Assembly (NCBI GenBank): GCA_036897625.1
Contig: JAYMTA010000911.1
Location: 1-23,106 of the forward strand
Length of the DNA stretch: 23,106 bases
Direction: 5' to 3'
DNA from: Pelargonium cotyledonis
Lineage: Eukaryota; Streptophyta; Magnoliopsida; Geraniales; Geraniaceae
In this document: in pieces, positions 10,553 through 21,294 of the stretch
How positions within the stretch are numbered: position 1 is the stretch's first letter
Layout: the number at the start of each line of letters is the position of its first letter
Program-made: the position numbers and the translations under genes
The notes under the pieces: model-generated
The model's database searches: none
Told to the model about the DNA's origin: nothing
What the model saw: only the letters and a program-made list of their open reading frames with translations

Positions 10553-10790
10553 GGGTAAAATATTTCTAGACCCTCTGAACTTGTTTCTATTTAAGAGTTG
10601 ACCCCTATTTAGGATTTTGCCTTCTTTTAATTCATGGATTTGCACATTTTTATTTTTTTGCTCCAACTGATCTGCTACTACAGGTTTCAACTGACACATC
10701 ATCAAGGAAAGCCATGTCACCATCGCCCACTCAGATGGCTTTACCACGTCATCTTAGATGGCTTCGCCACATCAGCCAAAAAAAAAAAAA
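10553..10790 (+). repeat. Left terminal inverted repeat of the MULE
   Basis: It pairs with the reverse complement of about 11690-11937. Shared blocks include GGGTAAAATATTT, CTCCAACTGA (GTCCAACTGA in the partner), TGGCTTTACCACGTCA and CTTCGCCAC. The inner boundary is approximate because both arms end in A-rich runs and small block rearrangements separate them. Confidence 0.8.
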
Positions 10791-11000
10791 ATCCCAAACA
10801 GGAATGTTTGAAGGTCGGGAAAAGAAAAAGAAAAAAAGACTTAAAACCCAAATCATCTTTTCTCTTTTGGTTGTGCTCTTCAATCACTATGCCCTAGTTT
10901 CTAAACTTCTTCATCAAGCTCTTAACCACCCAACTGCATCTTCTTCTTCTTCTTCTTCTTCTTCTTCAAATAAGAGAGTAAAAACTTTGGCTTCAAGTTC

Positions 11001-11265
11001 AGTTTTTTCTTTGTTTTTCTATTTAGTTCCTCTTCCATCTTCTTCGTTGTCTCTCAAGTGAGCACTAGCGGAGGCGATGCTTCGGTGATGTTGGCTCTCA
11101 AGGACAGCCTCAAGGCTCCTGTTTCTCTCGGGTAGTCCGACCCAAATCCCTGTAAATAGGAGCACGTGTGTTGCTCCGACGACTAGAGGGTCACCGGCCG
11201 GATCCAAATCGGCCACCAAGAGCTCAAATGTACACTTCCGAATCCAAATCGGCCACCAAGAGAAA
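11001..11265 (+). pseudogene. Captured fragment of a TMK-type LRR receptor kinase (N-terminus)
   Basis: TMK kinases are plasma-membrane receptors with an LRR ectodomain. In one frame this stretch reads a hydrophobic signal-like segment (FFFVFLFSSSSIFFVVSQVS), then GGDASVMLALKDSLKAPVSLG, a stop, SDPNPCK, a stop, EHVCCSDD, a stop, and RVTGRIQIGHQELKCTLPN. This matches the TMK N-cap, where LGWSDP..PCKW is conserved. The first two stops (11133-11135, 11157-11159) fall exactly where Trp is expected, as TGG to TAG changes. A third stop is at 11184-11186. Only the signal and N-cap region were captured; no repeats, membrane segment or kinase domain follow. It lies wholly inside the Mutator-like element, beside a pyrimidine-rich stretch that could be the donor gene's 5'UTR. 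Confidence 0.75.
11202..11262 (+). repeat. 21-bp direct repeat, 40-bp period
   Basis: ATCCAAATCGGCCACCAAGA plus a final G occurs at 11202-11222 and again at 11242-11262, at the 3' end of the captured receptor-kinase fragment. It marks a local duplication at or near the capture junction. Confidence 0.8.
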
Positions 11266-11689
11266 AGCAAATAATTATTGTGAAGTCATTAATTTGGGTG
11301 ACCACACCTCTAACAAGAATTTGAAAAATACATAGTTGCATAAATCACCTAAAATTGAATCAAAAGCTTCAAATGCCCCAAAGTAAAATTTTCTTTCATA
11401 GCTTCGAAACACAAGCCTTTAATTGTTCCTTATATTGCTTTTCACTTAATAAAGTCAGAAATTTCTTGGATTTCCTGATCCTGTATATAAGTCAAAATCA
11501 TTCAACATTGTGGACTCAAAAGTAGGAGCCCAATTGCCAGAGCAAGGTTTTCCTCGCAAGCAACAAGATGCTAAGTATGGTGCTATGGGTTCCAGTAGGT
11601 GTTTGGGTTTTAATTTAATTTATTTATTTATTGTTTAAGATCTTCAAACGTTTGATTTCGGAAAGAAAAAAAGATCTTCAAATATTGTG

Positions 11690-11937
11690 ATTTTTTTTTC
11701 TTTCTGGCTGACGTGGTAAAGCCATTTGAGGTGGCGAAGATGATGTGGTGACGTCATATGAGGTGGCGATGGTGATGTGGCTAGCAGTGATGATATGTCA
11801 CTTGAAACTTGTAGTAGTAGGTCAGTTGGACTAAAAAATAAAAATGTACAAGTTCAGGGGTGGAAATGAGACAAAACTCTAAATATGAGTCAATTCTAAA
11901 ATAAAAACAAGTACAGGGGTTTAAAAATATTTTACCC
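11690..11937 (-). repeat. Right terminal inverted repeat of the MULE
   Basis: Reverse complement partner of the left arm. It contains CTGACGTGGTAAAGCCA and GAGGTGGCGA(A/T)G(A/G)TGATGTGG, the latter as two adjacent versions around 11727-11780, so this arm carries an internal duplication that the left arm has in shorter form. Confidence 0.78.
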
Positions 11938-12260
11938 TACAAAATACAAAGATAGATCATCATTCTTTGTCGGATAGGATAAAAAGCACACCACACCAAA
12001 AAGACACTACATTATTAAGTGAAAATGGACAAAATCCATAACATACTACATAAAAATTCCTTGTAGAAGCTCACTTTTCTTTTGTTGTTGAAGCAGAATC
12101 ATTCCTTAATTGTTCCACGTTGTTCTTACGCACAAATTTGCAAAGAAAATTCCATTTCCACGCAACAGTAAAAAGTTCTCTCAGTCTCAGTACTCTATAA
12201 AACACACAGCTCGCTCCCATGAAACCCAAACAAAACAAAACACTTCATTTCACTTCACAA
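11938..12260. other. Nucleoredoxin promoter and 5' leader
   Basis: The element's target duplication occupies the first nine bases. The rest is upstream sequence of the nucleoredoxin gene, with a TATA box at 12196-12202 and a leader of probably 30-40 bases before the ATG. The MULE end is therefore only about 260 bp from this TATA box. Confidence 0.55.
12196..12202 (+). promoter_or_regulatory. TATA box of the nucleoredoxin gene
   Basis: TATAAAA within CTCTATAAAACACA lies 65 bp upstream of the ATG at 12261, placing transcription start near 12225-12235. Confidence 0.55.
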
Positions 12261-13747
12261 ATGGCAGAGAATCTTGCTATGGAAGTCGATACTCAGTCCA
12301 TCAATGCCCTTTTAGGCGCCGCAGAGAGGGACTTCCTCGTTCGCAACAATGGTGATCAGGTGTTGCAATTTTTGAACTACCCATTTCGTTTAAATGATCA
12401 TTTAAGTGCTTATTTACTTTCTGGTACATAAAATTTACAAACTTTGGTGAGTATAGGATCTGAAGTTTCTGTTTCAATAGAATGTAGATATTAACTTGTT
12501 ATTGGATTTAGTCTTGAAATGTGCTGCTTATCTTTTTAATGTATATATCTAGGTGCCGGTTTCTGAGCTTGAAGGGAAGGTAGTAGGTCTGTATTTTGCT
12601 GTGGATTCATACGAAACAAGTACTTTCACTCGAAAGCTTGAGGAAGTTTATGGGAAGTTGAAGGATATGGGGGAGAGTTTTGAGATATTGTTGATATCAT
12701 TTGATGAGGTCGAAGAGTGGTTCATGGAAATGTTTGAGAACATGCCTAGTAGTTGGTTTGCTCTGCCTTTTAAGGACAAGCGTTGCGCCAAGCTGTCTCG
12801 ATACTTCGAGGTTTCAACGTTTCCCACATTAGTTATCATTGGCACAAATGGGAATACACTTCATTGTAATGCTGTTGAAACCGTTAAAGAACATGGAACT
12901 CTAGCATACCCGTTTACCCCTGAAAGGATGGCGGAGCTAGCAGTGATGGAGAAGGGAAAAGAAGAGGCTCAAACTCTTGAATCGTTGCTGATATTCGAGG
13001 ATCGAGACTTTGTCATTGGAAAGAATGGATCAAAGGTAAGAAATTTGAAACATTTCGTTTAATAATGTGTCCCCAAGATGGGCATGGATTGATCTTTCTG
13101 TTTAAATGACAATGAATTGTCTTGTATTTCAGATTCAAGTGTCCGATCTAGTAGGGAAGATGATCCTCATCTATTTCTCAGCCCATTGGTGCCCTCCATG
13201 CCGCAACTTTACACCAAAGCTTATTGAAGCATACAACAAGATTAAGGCGAAACATGCCGCATTTGAGATCATATTTATATCTTGGGACAGAGAGGAGGCT
13301 TCGTTCGATGAGTACTTTTCAGGAATGCCATGGTTGGCGCTTCCCGTTGGCGACAAGAGGGAGTCAATTTTGAGTGGCAAGTTTAGGGTCAGTGGCATTC
13401 CTAAGCTTGTAGCTGTTGGATCAAATGGCCGGACCATCACGAGGGAAGCTGTGGATCTCATTTCCATTCATGGCGCGGATGCCTATCCTTTCAGCGATGA
13501 GCATGTAAAGGAGATAGAAGCGAAATTTGACGAGATGGCGAATGAGTGGCCCGAGAAGGTAAAGCATGAACTCCACGAGGAGCACGAGCTTGCGCTCACT
13601 CGGTGCAGGGTATATGGGTGCAATGGGTGTTACCAAGAGGGGCACATATGGTGCTACTTTTGTGGTGTGTGTGATTTTAATCTCCATCCCAATTGTGCTC
13701 TTGTGGAAGAGAAAGAATGTGAAGGAGAGGTCTGTTTCACAGCTTGA
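12261..13747 (+). CDS. Nucleoredoxin (NRX2-like), two thioredoxin-like domains plus DC1 zinc finger, 398 aa
   Basis: Nucleoredoxins are thiol-disulfide oxidoreductases that reduce protein disulfides in cytosol and nucleus. I place exons at 12261-12359, 12553-13035 and 13133-13747; each is a multiple of three and all junctions are GT-AG. The first thioredoxin-like domain (about residues 34-180) keeps the fold, including [13 protein letters not shown] and a cis-Pro in TFPTL. Where the family has WCxPC it reads SYETS (residues 52-56), so both active-site cysteines are gone. The second domain (about 195-345) keeps the site as [14 protein letters not shown], cysteines 214 and 217. The C-terminus is a Cys/His-rich DC1-type domain ([25 protein letters not shown]). 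The start is the first ATG after the TATA box in this frame with a family-like N-terminus ([10 protein letters not shown]). The organisation resembles Arabidopsis NRX2, but there, as I recall, the first domain holds WCRPC, so the active domain is swapped here. Confidence 0.92.
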
Positions 13748-14700
13748 AGGTGTTGTATGTTGAAGCTATGTTTTGACATTATCTTGGATTTTTCTTTGCT
13801 TTCAAATGGGTTTGTTTTTTTCCATTTTGTGTATCTTTTTTTTTTTCTTTTCTCTCCATGTAATGTTCAAGCTTCAGAGGGCTCATTGGAAGCTGAACTT
13901 TGGAGTGTTGGGTTTGCTTGTATTGTTGTATTTGTATGACTATTTTGGTGTGTTCCTCAATAATAACATAGTATTGTTTTTTTAGTAATGTTCTGTCCAT
14001 TTTGTGTCAATTTGATTCTGGTTTAATTTTTGTTCAAATTTGTCATTTTAGCATCCGCTTTTGGTCAGAAAATTGACATTTGATGAAAATGCCTAACCTG
14101 TGTAGCAAAGAAGTGTGGATTGGCCCAACCTGACCCAAAAATTTCATCAGACAAATCCAGCCAAAAATTAATCGACTTTATTTTGTGCGACAGAACTCAT
14201 AAAAATGTGGATGAAGCTGCTTTAGGCACTACAACTTGAGGTCCAAATAGCTAACACTATGGACACTATGATCTCTATTAGGAGTTGACAATTTAAGTCA
14301 TGACATAACACGAACACGACACACATATAAGAATTTCATTTGAATCGAGCTAGTATTGTGTAATCCAACATGTTTAATAATCCTATCGTGTTTGTTTCAA
14401 ACTCGTGTAACATGTATAATAAAATGAGTCATGTAACTTGTTTATTGATTAAACAGATAAAATATATCGGATTGTGTGTGGAAACATAATTATTTAAACA
14501 TGTCATAGGGTGAATCACCAGTTTAACAAAATACTAAACCGAATGAACTTGCTACATCGTACACAAAATGGGCCAATGATGCTAGAATATGAACATGGCC
14601 CATGAGCCTTAAAAACTGATAAGCTACAAGTCCAGTACAGGCAACCTACAGTAGACGAACGCGTGGCAGATTAGCACTCGCTACAATACAATACACAGAA
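13748..14700. other. Intergenic: nucleoredoxin 3' end, dispersed repeat, DUF220 gene promoter
   Basis: The nucleoredoxin 3'UTR is T-rich and probably ends near 13980. A probable dispersed repeat covers about 14280-14540. The last 150 bases are promoter of the next gene and include ACGCGTGG at 14659-14666, a CGCG-box/CAMTA-like core. Confidence 0.45.
14280..14540. repeat. Possible dispersed repeat rich in CGTGT/ACACG words
   Basis: The sequence contains ACACGAACACGACACAC, ATCCTATCGTGTTTG and ACTCGTGTAACATG. This word pattern (hydrophobic-free, low-complexity ACACGACACGA units alternating with CGTGTC/CGTGTT) resembles a class of interspersed repeats I recall from dicot genomes. I could not define ends or a target duplication. 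Confidence 0.3.
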
Positions 14701-14705
14701 CACAT

Positions 14706-14720
14706 CACGTGGATCACGTG
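14706..14720. promoter_or_regulatory. Two palindromic G-boxes, 9 bp apart
   Basis: CACGTGGATCACGTG holds two CACGTG cores at 14706-14711 and 14715-14720, nearly one helical turn apart. G-boxes bind bZIP (ABF/GBF) and bHLH factors; paired ACGTG cores often mark ABA- or light-responsive promoters. They sit just ahead of, or within, the 5' leader of the DUF220 gene. Confidence 0.55.
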
Positions 14721-15588
14721 CCGATACGCCATGGCCGCCAGACTCGGAAACTGAAAGGAAGGATATTGAAACAGAGCTTTTGCTTGTCTAAAATTTCCAT
14801 TCTTTTTCAAATACTCATTTTCTTGGTCTCTTCTCTTTCAGTTTCACGCAGATTCTGCTTTTGTTATGAGTATATGCTCGTAGTCAACCAGAGATCTGTT
14901 TTTTCTGTAAGTGAATCTTATGAACATGTTGGAGATTTCTCTTTCCTCTCTGGTTTATTATGAGATTACATTTATTTATTGTGTTGTTGTGTGATTATTT
15001 CTTGTGAATTCTATAATGGGTCGTGCTTGGTTTTTTGTTTTGTGGTCTATATTTTCCCCAAATGTTGATGGGTTGCGGTTGCTTTTTCTGATTTGACTCT
15101 GGTTCTGGGGACAATTGGGAACAATCTTTCTGGATTTTAGGAGCTCTTGAGGTGAAATTGACTTCTTGGCAATGGCATATGTATTTCATTAATTTTATAT
15201 GGAGAATTCCCCTTTTTCCCCTTCAAGTAAATGTGATTATGGTTGGTAGCTCCATACATACCTTCAAGCAGCTGTAATTATAAGAATGGTTGGTTTATAG
15301 TTAATTGAAGAAAAGCCCTTCATGTCAGCCTTTTGATTATAGGTTATCTTGTTGCAAATTCGGGTTTATTTGAAGAAGCTTTTGCTAATTTCTAGTGTCC
15401 TTTGTCTTCTTACAGAACTGCATTGATTTGACCACTTCTCCATCTGTTTTCTTGAGGAGCAGGAGATCTTGAATTAACGTCTTTCACCTCAAAATAGGGA
15501 GATTGGTTGATTTTGTATAGCTTAAAGTTTTAGATCCTACACGTTAACATAGCACCATACGTAGGTATCATTATCTGTCACGTTAACC

Positions 15589-15604
15589 TATATATATATA
15601 TATA
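15589..15604. repeat. (TA)8 microsatellite between two 14-bp direct repeats
   Basis: The TA run lies in the 5'UTR intron of the DUF220 gene. GTATCATTATCTGT occurs on both sides at 15565-15578 and 15624-15637, a 59-bp period, so the microsatellite lies inside a short tandem duplication. Confidence 0.7.
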
Positions 15605-15778
15605 TGTTCTATCTTACTCAATAGTATCATTATCTGTTTTCTATATAAGATGCATAATTGCATACCTTATCCTCAGTGAATATCTCTGCTTCAAACTGCG
15701 AATATAGGTTATATATATTATTTATGACATATACTTGAAACTTACATTGAATATACTTTACAAACAATTCAGGATTTA

Positions 15779-18090
15779 ATGGGTGAATCAAAAGACACTA
15801 TAGCGAGGATTGATATCCCAGAGAGCACTAGAAATGGAAGACTCAAGGCACTTGATCGGTCATTTCCAAATTTTCTCACTCATCTCCATAACAAACTCCA
15901 GGTTTCTCTGCAGGTCAGTTAGTTCTCTTGAAACCCCTAAGCTGTCAACCATATATTAAGTTTTTTTTTTTTTTAGCAATAAAGCTATCCTATTTGGTCA
16001 CAGTCTCGTCTCAAGAAGTTAGCTAAAGACAGTGAGGGAGTAAGCTCAGCTATCTCTAGTTGGAAGGATAGAGGATCATCTACTGCTATGGAAATCAACC
16101 TGGAGAAGCAATTGCAAGCTTGGAGAGAAAATCCTGATTGGACGGATCAACCTCCAGAAATAAAGGTACAGAAGTCCTAGTAGAGTAGTAGGCAAGTGCT
16201 TCAGATTTTGGTGGGTTTCTGGAAATGATAAAATTTGCTGAATCAGTGTCTTATACTACATCACATTAAAATGGATTGAGTTAAGCCAGAAGTGTGTTGT
16301 TAAAATGACTAATAAAGTCTAAACTAAAGTGACAAGGTAGCACATTTTTGCCAGCCATATTGATTTGTGCAAATCTTGGCCTACACTCTTTTTCCGTCGG
16401 TTTAATGTATATATAAATCTAGCAGTAGATTATATACCATGACATGATGTCCTTCAAATCATACTTATAGCCCAATTTTTGTATTCTTTTATGGTTGTCA
16501 AACACATTTTGAGTGGACAAAAAATTATGGACATATAGTTAGTACTTGGGTGATCCTTAATTTTTAGCAATTTATCATGTTTGATTGTTTATTATGGATT
16601 TGATAGGTTTGCATGGTATCCACCAATGCCACAAGTCCTTCAAGTTACAAATTATGCACTCTAATGTAATTTTTGGCAGGTCAGTGTACCAAAAGGGTCA
16701 CTCTGTAACCTTAATGTAAAAGTGAATGCTGGATTGCCCCCAGATGCTGTGTACAATATTGTTATAGACCCTGATAATAAGAGGGTGTTCAAAAATATTA
16801 AGGTAAGTGGCATCTTTCCACCCACTGTATCTTTTGTATTCAAAGAGTAAACTACAACTTATAACATGTAAACATGCTACTAATTGTCTCGTTGATTGAT
16901 CCATTTGAGGAGTACAGGGTAATTGTATGTGCCAATTTAACACTGATATCTTGAATAGGAAGTCAAATCCAGAAGAGTTTTGGTCGATGAAGGTGAAAGG
17001 CAAGTGGTTGAAGTTGAGCAAGCAGCTCTATGGACATTCCTGTGGTGGTCAGGAACTATCTCTGTCCATGTTATAGTTGACCAAAACAGAAAAGATCACT
17101 CAGTAAGTATTAAGTACTGTTAATATCATATAACGGTTAATACTATACTTGCCATCAAATATAATTCGAATAAAAACTTATCTACAGTTTTAGTGGATAT
17201 TATCTTAAGGTCAGCACTGTATGTAACACAATACATGTACACTCACACGGGAAAGTTGCCTCTACTATCCTCACACTTTGTGACAAAGCATATAGTGGTT
17301 AATGTGAAGATGAATCTTCCTAGGAATAGAACTCATGTCCATGTGAGCATTGAAAGACCTATGAAAAATGCAACCATATTTTCTTTTATGGCATATTCTG
17401 AACAATATGATTAATGTTTTGAATTTTTAAGATGCAAAAAAATGTAAAGTTACACACATGCGCACTCTGAGCATGCACTAGACTCTACATTGATCTTAAC
17501 ATTGCCACTCTAATGCTTTGGTAAGCTAGATAGAGCTCTTTTAGATTTTACTTATACTTCTTCGCCATCACACATCACTCCATCCAACATTATTAGCATA
17601 ATCCTTCACCTGGTTCATCTTTTAATAATTTGTCTGCCAGATGAAGTTCAAGCAAGTGAAAACAGGGTTTATGGAAAAATTTGAAGGCTGCTGGAGAGTG
17701 GAACCCCTATTTGTGGATGAAAAGACTTGTTTTCCCTTCAAACCCAAAACATGGGATGAATATTGTTCATGCACAAAAGGCAAAGGAAGGATTGGATCGA
17801 AATTGAGCTTGGAGCAGCTAATCCAGCCAGCCATTGTTCCACCCCCGCCTATTTCTTGGTATCTCAGAGGAATTACCTCCAAGACCACTGAGATGTTGGT
17901 GAATGATCTTCTTGCTGAAACTGCCCGAATTAGAGAAGGTTTCAATGATGTAAAATGTAATGAAGGCCTTGAAGTGCAAATGCCTCATGGCATATGCGAT
18001 GATACGTGTTTAGTTGATAATGTACGTGATATAAAAGAAAGATGGGCTCTGCGAAGGAGACACCGAAGAAGGCGACTGATTGTTGAGTAA
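15779..18090 (+). CDS. DUF220 family protein (START/polyketide-cyclase-like fold), 337 aa, 5 coding exons
   Basis: DUF220 proteins are plant-specific and of unknown function; part of the domain resembles the START-like ligand-binding fold. Coding exons are 15779-15913, 16004-16165, 16680-16802, 16959-17102 and 17641-18090. All are multiples of three with GT-AG junctions, total 1014 nt. Family blocks visible are [80 protein letters not shown] and [20 protein letters not shown]. The C-terminus is strongly basic ([12 protein letters not shown]). There is no signal peptide or clear membrane helix. A non-coding first exon probably ends at 14906 (TTTTCT|GTAAGT). The acceptor AATTCAG before 15773 then leaves only six leader bases before the ATG, so the 5'UTR intron is about 866 bp. 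Introns of 514 bp (16166-16679) and 538 bp (17103-17640) hold nothing else that I recognise. Confidence 0.88.
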
Positions 18091-18467
18091 TGTGATTATG
18101 AGTGTACTGTAATCTTCAACTTCACTGTTGTATTGTAATTTTTTCTGTAATTCTATAATAGCAAGAGCTCTCATAAAATTGATTTGTACGTGTCCCTCAA
18201 TTCACTGTTGCAACATGCTGCCATGGGAGGCAAATATAGTATCTTTATACGCAAGTTATAGATGTTGATAAGAACAAAAAGGAAATACAAGAGTTGTTAT
18301 ATCAAATAGATACTCATTTCCATAATGTTTTTTATAATTTAGTGATTGGGCTTTTGGAGTTTCTAGTCAAACTAGCTACTATTAGCTTAACTTTCCCAGT
18401 TTTTCTTGGCATCCAAACAAGGAGAGGATATGCAAGTAAATTTTATTCAAAATGATGATCATAACAT
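18091..18467. other. Convergent 3' flanks
   Basis: This 377-bp spacer separates the DUF220 stop from the stop of the minus-strand pantothenate kinase copy. It should hold both 3'UTRs. No gene or repeat seen. Confidence 0.5.
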
Positions 18468-20631
18468 TCATTTGTAAATAATAACATATATACTACATTC
18501 TATGCTTTGATCGTCGGACAACTCTCCATTTTCTTCAGATCTGTCCATCATCTCATTGTGCACCGCCAAACCATTTGAGTCATAGTTTCTGTACTTGAGG
18601 AATGTGCCAATTGCACCAATAAACCCCTGATGTCCCAAAAACACTGCTTGAATATCGCCTCGTGACCTGAATGTATACAGCCAAAATTGTATTAGCAACA
18701 TGCTGTAATGATATAAATGATCACAATTTAGTTTCGTAAAGCAGCTTGAAAATCCATTTTGTTTACCAGAAATTAATGGTATTAGAGATTACATCCATGC
18801 TGGCATGACTCCGAATGAAAGATCCGCTGAAAACTATGCGCTTGTGCCCAAACCGGAGAGCATTCATGCAAGCATACTGAAAATGAATCAACATTATGAA
18901 TTTGGTACTCTGGATATAAACAATAAGTATATGCACAGATGCAAAAGTGCCACATAAATTCCTAAGAACAAACCTGCCCGATATGATTCGATATCATTTT
19001 TAAGAGGGACAGAGCAATATCTTCAGTCTTGTAATCTTCAAGCTCCCTGTCATCATACATAGCCCTCCCAAAGCTAGAAGCAACGAATGTCGATAAAACA
19101 TTGAAACCAGGCTGTAGTCATTAATAGAAGATTATTAGATTAGTCATGTGCCACTCTCTATAACAAAATGGTAAAAACCACAAAGAAAACAAGGTTTCAA
19201 TGCACATTTTATATACCTTGGTGTAGTCTCTTCCACCATTCATGTCTCCTATAAGAATGTCTACTGCTTTGTTATCTCCCCGCTTGCTCAACTCGACCAA
19301 CTCATCGAAACTGAAATAGAAAATCACAGTTACATTTTATATACTGTCACGTAACAATTAGATGATAATGAGATGATGATGCTAGAATAACTAATAACCT
19401 CTTGCACTTGGTTAAAAGCTTCCCCAAACCCCCAAAAAGTTCCTCCACCAATGTCTGTTCCACCAACTGGCTTGAACTTGTCTTTGGCATCAACCTAACA
19501 TAAGAACAAAACAAACAAACTAGCAATGTTAGCTAGAGATGGTATAATTAAGGTCAATGTACTAGAACAGTGATTGATGTGGATAATTTATAACAATACC
19601 GCAGTTAAGGTAAAACCCGTCCCCATATATATTAGCAATCATAAATGGATTAAGATTAGTGTCGTCGATCTGCACATACTCCTTCTGACCATTTATGTGT
19701 GTAAAAGCTTCTTGATTGACAGTCTACTCCAAGAACAATCAGAACAGGAAGTAAGTTCAATAGTAATATAAGAAATTACATTTGATGGAAATGAACACAA
19801 CTGCAATTTCATATTCTTACCTTAAGCAGAAAAGTTGCTTCATCCACAACTGCATCCATTTCATCTACCTGTTCAATACTTATCCCGAGCTTTTCTTCGA
19901 AGATGCATGAATATTTGTATGCCCCACCCCCAGTGGCCTATATCACAGAATCACATGTCATGAACTGCACAATCTCTGTTAGCTGAAATTTTAGTTTGCA
20001 ACAGTTCTCTTTACCTTAATGATCATGATCTTGTCACTGGTGGGAGTCTTGTTATGCTGATTATCTGAGTTTTTCAATTTAGATTCATACAGAACATTAA
20101 GAACAATATTGTTACAAACAAGAAAACTCTGATCCCTGTTGGTGCATTTAGTTTGTGTCCTATAAGCTTTTTCTTGAAATACAAGGACATTGACACGTAC
20201 CAAGGTCTAGCTAGCATCTTGGATCTGATCAAATCAAAGCAATCGTTGATCTCGGTATATTTAAATTTAGAGAAATGAAGGCTCCCGGGAAGACGAGTAC
20301 CCTCATTTGCTGATTTCTCCTCCTTATTGTCATCCAAACCATCAGTACTCTTGCTTGAGAAATACACCAATTTTATGAGAGAACCTGCCAACAACATTAA
20401 TATTGTACAAGCTATAGTATACATAACATCTTGAAGCAACTAGCAAGCATGCACAATTTATGAAGATTAACAACAATATCAAGAAACAGTGAAACCAGAG
20501 AGAAATTTGTGATTTAAATGTTTAAAAAAATTACCTCCAAGATCCAAGGCCAAATGAGACATATGATCACTTTCTGGATTTTGATTACTTTTCTGGGAAT
20601 TTCCTCCAACTTCAACAACTTCGGAGTTCAT
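18468..20631 (-). pseudogene. Pantothenate kinase (type II PanK) copy with two frame-disrupted exons
   Basis: Type II PanK phosphorylates pantothenate with ATP, the first step of coenzyme A synthesis. I recognise ten exons: 20631-20535, from 20384 (end uncertain, near 20200), one ending at 20015, 19937-19821, 19723-19600, 19494-19399, 19310-19217, 19111-18974, 18876-18767 and 18666-18468. Hallmarks are HLALDLGGSLIKLVYFSSK (nucleotide-binding start), ATGGGAYKY, GGGTFWG, FDELVELSKRGD and ALRFGHKRIVF. Most phases agree, but two exons do not. Exon 19723-19600 is 124 nt where a multiple of three is expected, and its conserved NxGSGVSxIK is degraded to NIYGDGFYLNC. Exon 19494-19399 is 96 nt where 95 is required: a run of five Gs (plus strand 19432-19436) replaces four, and LGKLLTKCKS continues in another frame. 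The product would stop early. Length and the short end (lacking the C-terminal DUF89 module of PANK2 types) fit a PANK1-like ancestor. Sequencing error in both runs is the alternative. Confidence 0.85.
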
Positions 20632-20697
20632 TTCTGGGTTCTTTTCTATTTTCTATCACCAATAGGATTGATATTCTCAGATCATTACATGTCAAAA

Positions 20698-20707
20698 TTT
20701 ATATATA
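20698..20707 (-). promoter_or_regulatory. TATA box of the pantothenate kinase copy
   Basis: TATATATAAA on the minus strand lies about 67-76 bp before the ATG at 20631. In the duplicated upstream copy the equivalent stretch reads TCAAAATTTACAGTGAAAA and has lost the TATA core. Confidence 0.45.
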
Positions 20708-21294
20708 GGGAAATTCAGTTGACTATCTTGAGGTGGTACAACAACAAAAAACATTAGCTTGCAAAAGGTTCAATCTCCTTACATTTTGCATTGAATGTGT
20801 TAATTAAAGACTGGGTTTAATTAAATAATGAAGAATTTGATTTAATTAAAGAGTTGACGAACATCCCTTCAGTTTTGTATTACATGCATGCATGTGCCAT
20901 CTAAGTTTGATTTAATTTTTGGCTACTTGGAGTGACATCACTTAGAATATATATTATGTATAAAAAAAAAGTTAATATGTTTTAAGTTCTGACTAATTGT
21001 AATCTACATAGTTTTTAAATTCCGAGAGTACGTAATTAGTGCCACTTGGCTCATGTGATGAGCCATAATCTTAATAACTTCAAAATAAAAATAACTAGAT
21101 AGCCATTTGGAATTTCAACTGAGATTAGCTGGTTTTATAACAAATGGATTTTTTTTATATAAATAATCGAGTGATTGTCATAAAAGAAATTATGTTCTGA
21201 CGCTAATTTCTTCCTATATCCTCTTTGTTTGATTCACATCAAAATACATATCATGAACAGAAACTGATTAACGTAGTCTAAAAATTCTAAGCTT

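Larger units (their letters stand above)
10553..11937. mobile_element. Non-autonomous Mutator-like element (Pack-MULE), 1385 bp
   Basis: Both ends begin GGGTAAAATATTT when read inward and stay similar for roughly 240 bases, giving long terminal inverted repeats typical of MULEs. The flanks TAAAAAATA (10544-10552) and TACAAAATA (11938-11946) form a 9-bp target duplication with one mismatch, also MULE-like. The interior has no transposase frame. It holds a pyrimidine-rich leader with a (TTC)n run near 10939-10967 and a decayed receptor-kinase fragment, so this is a gene-capturing Pack-MULE. Divergence between the inverted repeats, judged by eye, suggests an old insertion. Confidence 0.85.
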
